Shown here one piece after another: positions 16,801 to 25,800 of a stretch of DNA of 26,668 nt (positions within the stretch are counted from its first letter, which is position 1; every line of letters starts with the position of its first letter). The stretch is from assembly GCA_947645535.1 (NCBI GenBank), contig CANSDD010000008.1, positions 1 through 26,668 of the forward strand, read 5' to 3'. The notes beneath the pieces were generated by a model. The model saw only the letters and a list, made by a program, of their open reading frames with translations, searched no databases and had not been told where the DNA came from. Made by a program: the position numbers and the translations under genes. The stretch comes from an uncultured Mycoplasmatota bacterium (GTDB lineage Bacteria; Bacillota_I; Bacilli_A; RF39; UBA660).

Positions 16801-19800
16801 ACTTTGTTCAGTACTTGTATAAATAGTTTCATCTAATTCTACAGTTATTTGTGTTCTATCTGTAATTATGATTCCTCCATCGTTTTCAAATATTGAAATA
16901 TTATAAGATTTTCCATCTTCTACATTTGTAAATTCTGGTCCTTTCTTATCAATTGTAAATGTTACCTCTGATTTATTTCCAGCTTTATCTTCTACTACAA
17001 CTGTATAGATTCCTTCTTCACTAACAGTTTTACTATCAGTAAATGCTTCTCCATTAACGGTTGCTGATTTGAATCTTCCGTCATCACTATACTTTACTGT
17101 AATGTCTTTATCAAATACTTTTCCATTTAAATCTTCAATTGTAGTTTCCACATCATTTTCTGTAATAACTCCAAATATTTTTGGTGCTGTTCTATCAATA
17201 ATGAATGCTACTGTTGTTTTGTTTTTAGCAGCGTCTGTTACTACTAATGAATGCACTCTTTCTTCTGATACTTCAATAGTAAATTGATACATTCCATTTT
17301 CTGTCTCTTCATATTCAAAATCAACTTTTTCTCCATTTAGTGTTGCAGTCATTTCTGTTGCATCTTTTACTATAATGGTTAATTTGTCATTTGAATAATT
17401 AGAACCATGTTTTACTCCCATTACTTCTGGAGCATTTTTGTCTAATGTAAATGTTACTTCTTTACTATTTCCAGCATTATCTTTTATTCTTACTGTATAT
17501 GTTCCATCATTTGTAATTGTAAGATTTTCTAATTGTGTTTCATTTCCTAACTTATCTACTGTATAGAACATTACTTCTTCTTCATTATTATCTAATGAAA
17601 TAATAACTGATTCTGTCTTTTTATCATAATAAGTTTTTGGCTCTTCATTATTTAACAAAATATTTGCTAAGAATGTATCTCTCGTAAATGTTACAGGCTC
17701 ACTTACATTTCCAGCTTCATCTTTTACAATTACTGTATATGTTCCATCATTTGTGATTGTAAGATTTGTTAATTTTGTTTCTGTTCCATTCTCATCTACT
17801 GTATAGAATGTTACATTTTCTTTATTTGATGATAATACTAATGCATTATTATTCTCTACATTATAAGTAGAATTATAATTAGCTACTGGAGCATTACCAC
17901 CAATTAGGATAGTTGGTACTTCTTTATCAATTGTAAATGTTACATAAGAACTATTTCCAATTGTATCTACTACTTTAATTGTATAAGTTCCCTCTAAAGT
18001 AAAGCTTGGATTTGCACTTAATTCTTCTAAAACTTCTTCAGTATCTTCTGTTGCTTCAGTTGTTACTCTATAGAATGTTAAAAGAGTTAAATCGTCTGCT
18101 GTTACATTAACAGTTTCGTTATACATTGTTTTATAACCTTCATCTTTTGATGTTTTTCCATTTAATTTAATTGTTGGAGCTGTTTTATCATAAGTAAATG
18201 TTACTTCTGTTTGATTTTGAGCTAAATCGGTTGCTCTTACTGTATAAGTACCTTCTTTATCAAAGATATTATCTTTTGGCATATCTACTAGTTTTTCTAC
18301 TAGTTCTCCTTCTTCATTTACTTCTGTTTCTACTAATTTAAGTTCTACAGTTGTTGCATCTTCTGCTACTACTGTCACTACGTCTTTAAATAAAGTTTTA
18401 AACTCATTATCTGTATTTGAAACTCCATTTAATTTAATTGTTGGAGCTGTTTTATCATAAGTAAATGTTACAGTAAAGCTATGCTCTAATTCATCTTTAA
18501 CAACTACTTTATAAGTTCCTTCTTCATTAAATGTATTGTTTTCTGGCATCTCAATAGTAGTTTCTTTTCCATCTAATATACTATATACTTGATATTCTAA
18601 ATTTGTTGTATCTTCTGCTGTTATCGTTACTGGATCTTTATAGAATTTACCACTATTTTCAGTTTCTTCTACTACACCATTTACTTTAACAACTGGTTTT
18701 TCTGTATCAATTACAAAGGTAATGTCATCACTTGGATTTCCTGCTTTGTCGATAACTCTTACTGTATATTCACCATTATTTTCTTTTACAAATGTTAATT
18801 CTTCTTCTGTTAATGTTCTATATACAGGATTTCCTTCTTCATCAATTCCAGTTAATATTTCAAATCTATCAATTGCATCTTTATTTGAAGATAAAATTAC
18901 ATTTTCTTCAAATAAATTTTTACCAGCTTTTGGTTCTTCTCCATTCAATAATACTTTTGGTGTTTCTGTATCATAGATGATTGTTACAACTATATCATTT
19001 TTTGCATTATCTACTACTGTTACAGTATGTGTTCCTGTAGTTGTAATATTTAATGTATTTAAGAATTCTGTTGCTGTTTGACCATTTACTGAATAAATAC
19101 CACTTACTAAGTCACTAATATTTAAAGTAATATCATGATTATAGTAATATGTTTTACCATCAACTAATGTTTCTTCTCCGATTGTAATAACTGGATCTGT
19201 AATATCAAGATCAAATGTATATTCTTCTTTATTTTCAGCATTATCAACTAATGTTAATGTATAATGACCTTCATTTAATTCATTTGCTACTATACTTATT
19301 GTTTTTTCATCTAAATTAACACCTGATACTTCTTCTCCATCTTTTGTTAATATTACATTTTGAATACCTGATGTTTCATCATCAAATGTAAGATTTACAT
19401 CAGAGTTGTATGCTGATTTTACTTTTTCGTTTACAAATGGCTTTTTAGTATCAACAATTATTTCTGTCTGGGTTGGATCTACAGTTCCTGTTAATCCATT
19501 TGTTCCAACTAAAGTAATTGAATAACTTACATTTCCATTTGTATCATTTTTTTCAACTGTTACAGTTGCACGATAACCATTTGCTGTTGGTTCTATAGTT
19601 GCAAGTTTACCATTAATCATAACAATTGTTTTATTCTCTGTTAAATCAAGTGTTGTATTAGAAGTAAATGTTAAAATCAAATCTTCTTCTACTTTAGCAT
19701 AGTTTGTGCTATTTGAAGTCACTAAATTTTGAGTCAATACTTTTGGATATGCTACTAATTCATTTAAATTAATATTTTCAAATGCTGTTTCAAATTCACT

Positions 19801-22800
19801 TCTTAATCCTGGTTTTTCTACAACTGCATCTGTTGCTGCAATTGCATCTTGCACTTTTTTCCAAGATTCTGGTGTATAATCTTCTTCATTGTAATTGTTC
19901 TCTAAATCAGCTTTTAAATCTTCTAATCTTTTCTTTTGCTCATCACTAATAGGTAGTGGTACTAAGATTTTATCAAGATCAACTTCTTTTAAAATCTTAT
20001 CATATTCACTTTTTACATTAATTGGTCCACCATAATATATAGTTTGGTATTTCAAATTATTTATTTTATCTTGAGCTTCATTATAAGATTCATTTGTATA
20101 GTCTGATCTTGTATAGTCCCAAAGCTTCGTTTGAAGTTGTAATACAGTTGTTGTTACATATCTTTCAAAATTTGCAGGTACTAAATTTTTAATGTCTTGC
20201 TCTATACGATATGTAATTTCATTTAATTTACTTTGAATTTTAACATTTTCAATACTTTGATTTCTAGATGTTTCTGCTATTTGCCATGAATCAGCTTCAT
20301 AATCTTCTTCTACTAAAGAATCAAATTTATTGATTTGTTCTTCATATTTTGTTCTATCTAATTCTTTTGCTACTAACTTAGTAGCTTCGATTTCTTTCAT
20401 TTTTCCATCTACAAATTCTTGTGTGATGTCTTTTAATTCCATATCTGAATTGCCTGATACAATATTATTTAATTCATCAATTAAATCTTTTTTTGCATCC
20501 CATGATTCTACTGTATAGTCATTTTTATTTTCATTAATTACACCATAAATATCCTCATCGTCCGCAAAATATTCTAAATCTCTAAGTTTTGCTTCTTCTT
20601 GACGTAATTTATCTAAATTTAATACTCTAATCGTATATTTTTTGTTAGTTACATTTCCTGCCTCATCTGTTGCTGTAAATGTAATTACATAGTCTGCTGC
20701 ATTATTATTATCTACACCAACTGTTTCACGATCATCTGTTACAGTTAATTCTACTGTTCCATCCATAGCTGTTACTGTAGGAAATTTAATCTCTTTTCCT
20801 TTTTCTACAATAATTAGATTTCCACCTTCAATTATAATATCTGGAGCTACTGTATCTCTTGTAAATGTTACAGGTTCACTCGCATTTCCAGCTTCATCTT
20901 TTACAATTACTGTATATGTTCCATCTGTATCAATTGTTAAATCTGTTATTTCTGTTATTCCATCTGCTTCATAAAATTTTACATTTTCTTTGCTTGATGA
21001 TAAGACTAATTTATTTTCATTTTCTTTATTATCATTTAAATTATAAAATTCTTTTACAGATTCTCCATTAATTAAAAGTGTTGGTATTGTCATATCAATT
21101 GTGAATGTAATGTCACTATAATTTCCTGCCTCATCTGTCGCTCTTACTGTATAAGTTCCATTATCAGTAAATGTATTATTAGCTGGCATAGTATCTAATT
21201 CATTTTGACCTTCCACTACAATTCCATATGTTACTGTTGTTGCATCTTCTGATGAAACTACTACATTTCTATTATAGATTGTTTTGAAATTTTCGTCTGT
21301 AGATAATACATCATTTAATTTAATTATTGGATTTGTTCCATCAACTCTAAATGTTACTGTTGTAATTCCTCCAGCATTATTTTCTACTGTTATAATATAT
21401 AATCCATCTGTTTTTAATGTTGTATCAGTATCTATTTCAATTACATTTCCATCTCTTGTTGCTGATATTGATTTAACACCTGATTCTTCATCTTTAATTT
21501 TTACTGTTATGTCTTTTCCATAAACACTTTTATGATTTTCAGTATCTCCATCAACTTCTACAATTGGAGCTGTTTCATCTATTATAATAGTTACAGTTGC
21601 TTCATTTCCAGCATTATCTTCTATTTTAATAATGCTTTTCCCACTTTGTACTTCTATTCCTTCTGCTCCTATTACAGATGCTACATTATTGATTTTTGTT
21701 GCTCCTGCATTAATACCACTTGTTGCATCTTCAATTGTTACTATTACATTATTATCATAATAATATGTTTCCCCGTTTGTAATAATGTTTCCATCTATTT
21801 TTATTGTTGGATTTACTCTATCTAATGTAAATGTATGATCTATTTTATTTCCAGCTTCATCTTTTACTCTTACTGTATATGTTCCATCTTCTGTAATTGT
21901 AAGATTTGTTAATTCTGTTTCTACCTCTCCATTTACGAAATAGAATTTAGCACTCTCATCATCTGATGATACTGTTACTCCATTTTCGGCATTTGTATTA
22001 TTATAATATTCCTTTAATTCAGTACTATTATTTAATTTTAAATTTGGAACTTCTGTATCTCTTGTAAACTCAACTATTTCACTTCTATTTCCAGCTGCAT
22101 CAATTGCTATTACAGTATATGCTCCATCTGTAGTTATTTTATTATTTGTTATTTCATCTAATTGTTCTTTTGTAGTAACTTCCTCACTACCTTCTATCTC
22201 TTCAGTTACATATGTTACTTTATAGTATTTTACTCCATTTGCTTCTGTATTTGAAACTGAAAAATTTAACTCTCCATCTACTTTATTATAGAATGCTTTT
22301 GGAGCTTCTGTATTGATTAACATAACTGGCGCTGTTCTATCTACTATAAATGTTACTTCTTGACTTCTGTTTCCAGCTTTATCAATTGCAACTATTTTAT
22401 GATTACCTTCTTCAGTTACTACATTAGTAATTGGAGTTAAAACTTCTTTTATCTCACCATCTACTGTTTCTTCTGTTACTTCATAGAATGTAACTTCCTC
22501 TTCTACTGTTGTTACTGTTAAAGTTAAATCTCCATCTGCTTTATTATAATAATCTTTTTCTTCTTTCCCATTTATCAAAATACTTGGTACTGTTGTGTCA
22601 ATTGTAAATGTTACAGCATCACTTCTATTTCCTGCTATATCTTCTACAATTACAGTATATACTCCATCTGGATTACTATCAAGTGTAAGATTTGTTAATT
22701 CTGTTTCTGTACCATCTTCAGCGATTGTATAGAATTTTACACTTTCTTTATTAGATGATAATACAAATTTATTTCCATTATTCTTGTAATCATTTAAATT

Positions 22801-25800
22801 ATAAATTTCTTTTACATCTTTATTATTTACTAGAAGTTTTGGTACTGATGTATCAATTGTAAATGTTACATAAGAACTGTTTCCAGCTGCATCTTCTACT
22901 TTTACTGTATATGTACCAATTTCACTAAATATTGGATTTTCTTGTAATTCTTCTAATACTTCTTCAACACCTTCAGATGCTTTTGTTGTTACTTTATGGA
23001 ATGTAAGTGTAGTTTTATCATCTGCAGTTACTGTTACACTAGTATTAAATAAAGTCTTATATCCTTCATCTGTTGATTTTAAACCATTTAACATAATTGT
23101 AGGAGCTATTGTATCTCTTGTAAATGTTACTGTTTCAGTTTTTCCACTATTATCTGTAGCTGTTATTGTATATACCCCATCTTCTTTTATTGTTGTTGTA
23201 TATACATCATCTTTATTTGTCATATCATCTTGGAATCCTTCGATTTCTACACCATCTTTTGCTGCTACTATTGTTTTAATTCCTGATAATGAATCTGATA
23301 CTTTTACTTTTACATCTTTTCCATAGAAATCCTTTAATGTAGTACTGTCATCTAGTTCTATTACTGGTTTATCTGCATCTACTATAACTGTTACTTCTGC
23401 ATTATTTCCAGCATTGTCTTCAATACTAATAACATATTTTCCATTTTGTACTTCTATTCCTTCTGCTCCTATTACAGATGCTACATTATTGATTTTTGTT
23501 GCTCCTGCATTAATACCACTTGTTGCATCTTCAATTGTTACTATTACATTATTATCATAATAATATGTTTCCCCGTTTGTAATAATGTTTCCATCTATTT
23601 TTATTGTTGGATTTACTCTATCTAATGTAAATGTATGATCTATTTTATTTCCAGCTTCATCTTTTACTCTTACTGTATATGTTCCATCTTCTGTAATTGT
23701 AAGATTTGTTAATTCTGTTTCTACCTCTCCATTTACGAAATAGAATTTAGCACTTTCATCATCTGATGATACTGTTACTCCATTTTCTGCATTTTTATTA
23801 TTATAATAGTCTTTTAATTTTGTACTATCATTTAATTTTAATGTTGGAGCCGTTGTGTCTCTTGTAAATGTTACTGGATTACTTCTGTTTCCAGCTGCAT
23901 CTTCTACTATTACTGTATATGTTCCATCTTCTGTAATTGTTAAATTTGTGATTTCTGTTGTTCCATCTGCTTCATAATATTTTACATTTTCTTCACTTGC
24001 TGATAATACTAAATCACTAGCATCTGTTGAATTATAGAAATCTTTTGCTGCTTCTCCATTTACTTTTAATTCTGGTACTACTGTATCTCTTGTAAATGTT
24101 ACTGGATTACTTCTGTTTCCAGCTGCATCTTCTACTATTACTGTATATGTTCCATCTGTATTGATTGTTAAATTTGTAATTTCTGTTGTTTCATCTGCTT
24201 CATAGTATTTGACATTTTCTTCACTTGCTGATAATACTAAATCACTAGCATCTGTTAAATTATAGAAATCTTTGGCTGTTTCATTATTTACTTCTAATGT
24301 TGGAGCTACTGTATCTCTTGTAAATGTTACAGGTTCACTTGCATTTCCAGCCATATCTTTTACAATTACTGTATATGTTCCATCTTCTGTAATTGTTAAA
24401 TTTGTGATTTCTGTTGTTCCATCTGCTTCATAATATTTGACATTTTCTTCACTTGCTGATAATACTAATTTATTTCCATTTTCTTTATTATCATTTAAGT
24501 TATAGAAATCTTTTACTGCATCTCCATTTACTTTTAATTCTGGTACTGCTGTATCTCTTGTAAATGTTACTGTTGAAGTATTTCCTGCTTCATCTACAGC
24601 TTTTATTACATAAGTTCCATCTGAATTAATTGTCAAATTATCTAGTACTGTTTCTGTTTCATTTAAAACTCTATAGAAAGTCACATTTGTATCATCTATT
24701 GCAGATAACACTAAATTACTATCATCAGTTAAATTATAAGAATCTTTTACAGTCTCACCATTAATTTGAATAACAGGGCCTGTTCCATCTACTCTAAATG
24801 TTACTGTTGTACTTCCTCCTGCATTATTTTCTACTGTTATAACATACAAACCATCTGTTCTTAATTTTGTATCCTGACTTACTACAGTACCTCTTCCATC
24901 TCTAGTTGCTAATATAGATTTTATTCCAGATTCTTCATCAATAATCTTTACTGTTACATTTCCTCCATAAACACTTTTATGATTTTCAGTATCTCCACCA
25001 ACTTCTATAATTGGAGCAGTTACATCTATCATAATTGTTACTGTTGTTTCATTTCCTGCTTTATCTGTTACTTTTACAACATGCTCTTTACTTTCTGTAA
25101 TTTCTAATCCGTTTTCAAAATTTGGAATCATTTGACCATTTGAAGTTACTGATAATATATCACTTACTGTATCTTCATATGTTAAATAAACACTATCATT
25201 ATAATAATATTTTTCACCATTTGTAAGAACCATTTCTCCAATTTTGATTGTTGGGCTTACTCTATCTAATGTAAATGTATGATCTACTGTATTTCCAGCT
25301 GTATCTTTTACTCTTACTGTATATGTTCCATCTTCTGTAATAGTTAATTCTGTTAATTCAGACTCTACTTCACCGCTTACTAAATAGAATTTAGCATTTT
25401 CATCATCTGATGATACTATTACACCATTTTGGGCATTTTTATTATTATAATAGTCTTTTAATTCAGTACTATCATTTAATTTTAAATTTGAAGCTAATGT
25501 ATCTCTAGTAAATGTTACTGGATTGCTTCTGTTTCCAGCTGCATCTTCTACTATTATTGTATATGTTCCATCTGTATTAATTGTTAAATTTGTAATTTCT
25601 GTTGTTCCATCTGCTTCATAGTATTTGACATTTTCTTCACTTGCTGATAATACTAATTTATTTCCATTTTCTTTATTATCATTTAAGTTATAGAAATCTT
25701 TTACTGCTTCTCCATTTACTTTTAATTCTGGTACTACTGTATCTCTTGTGAATGTTACTGGATTGCTTCTATTTCCGGCAATGTCCTCTACTATTACTGT

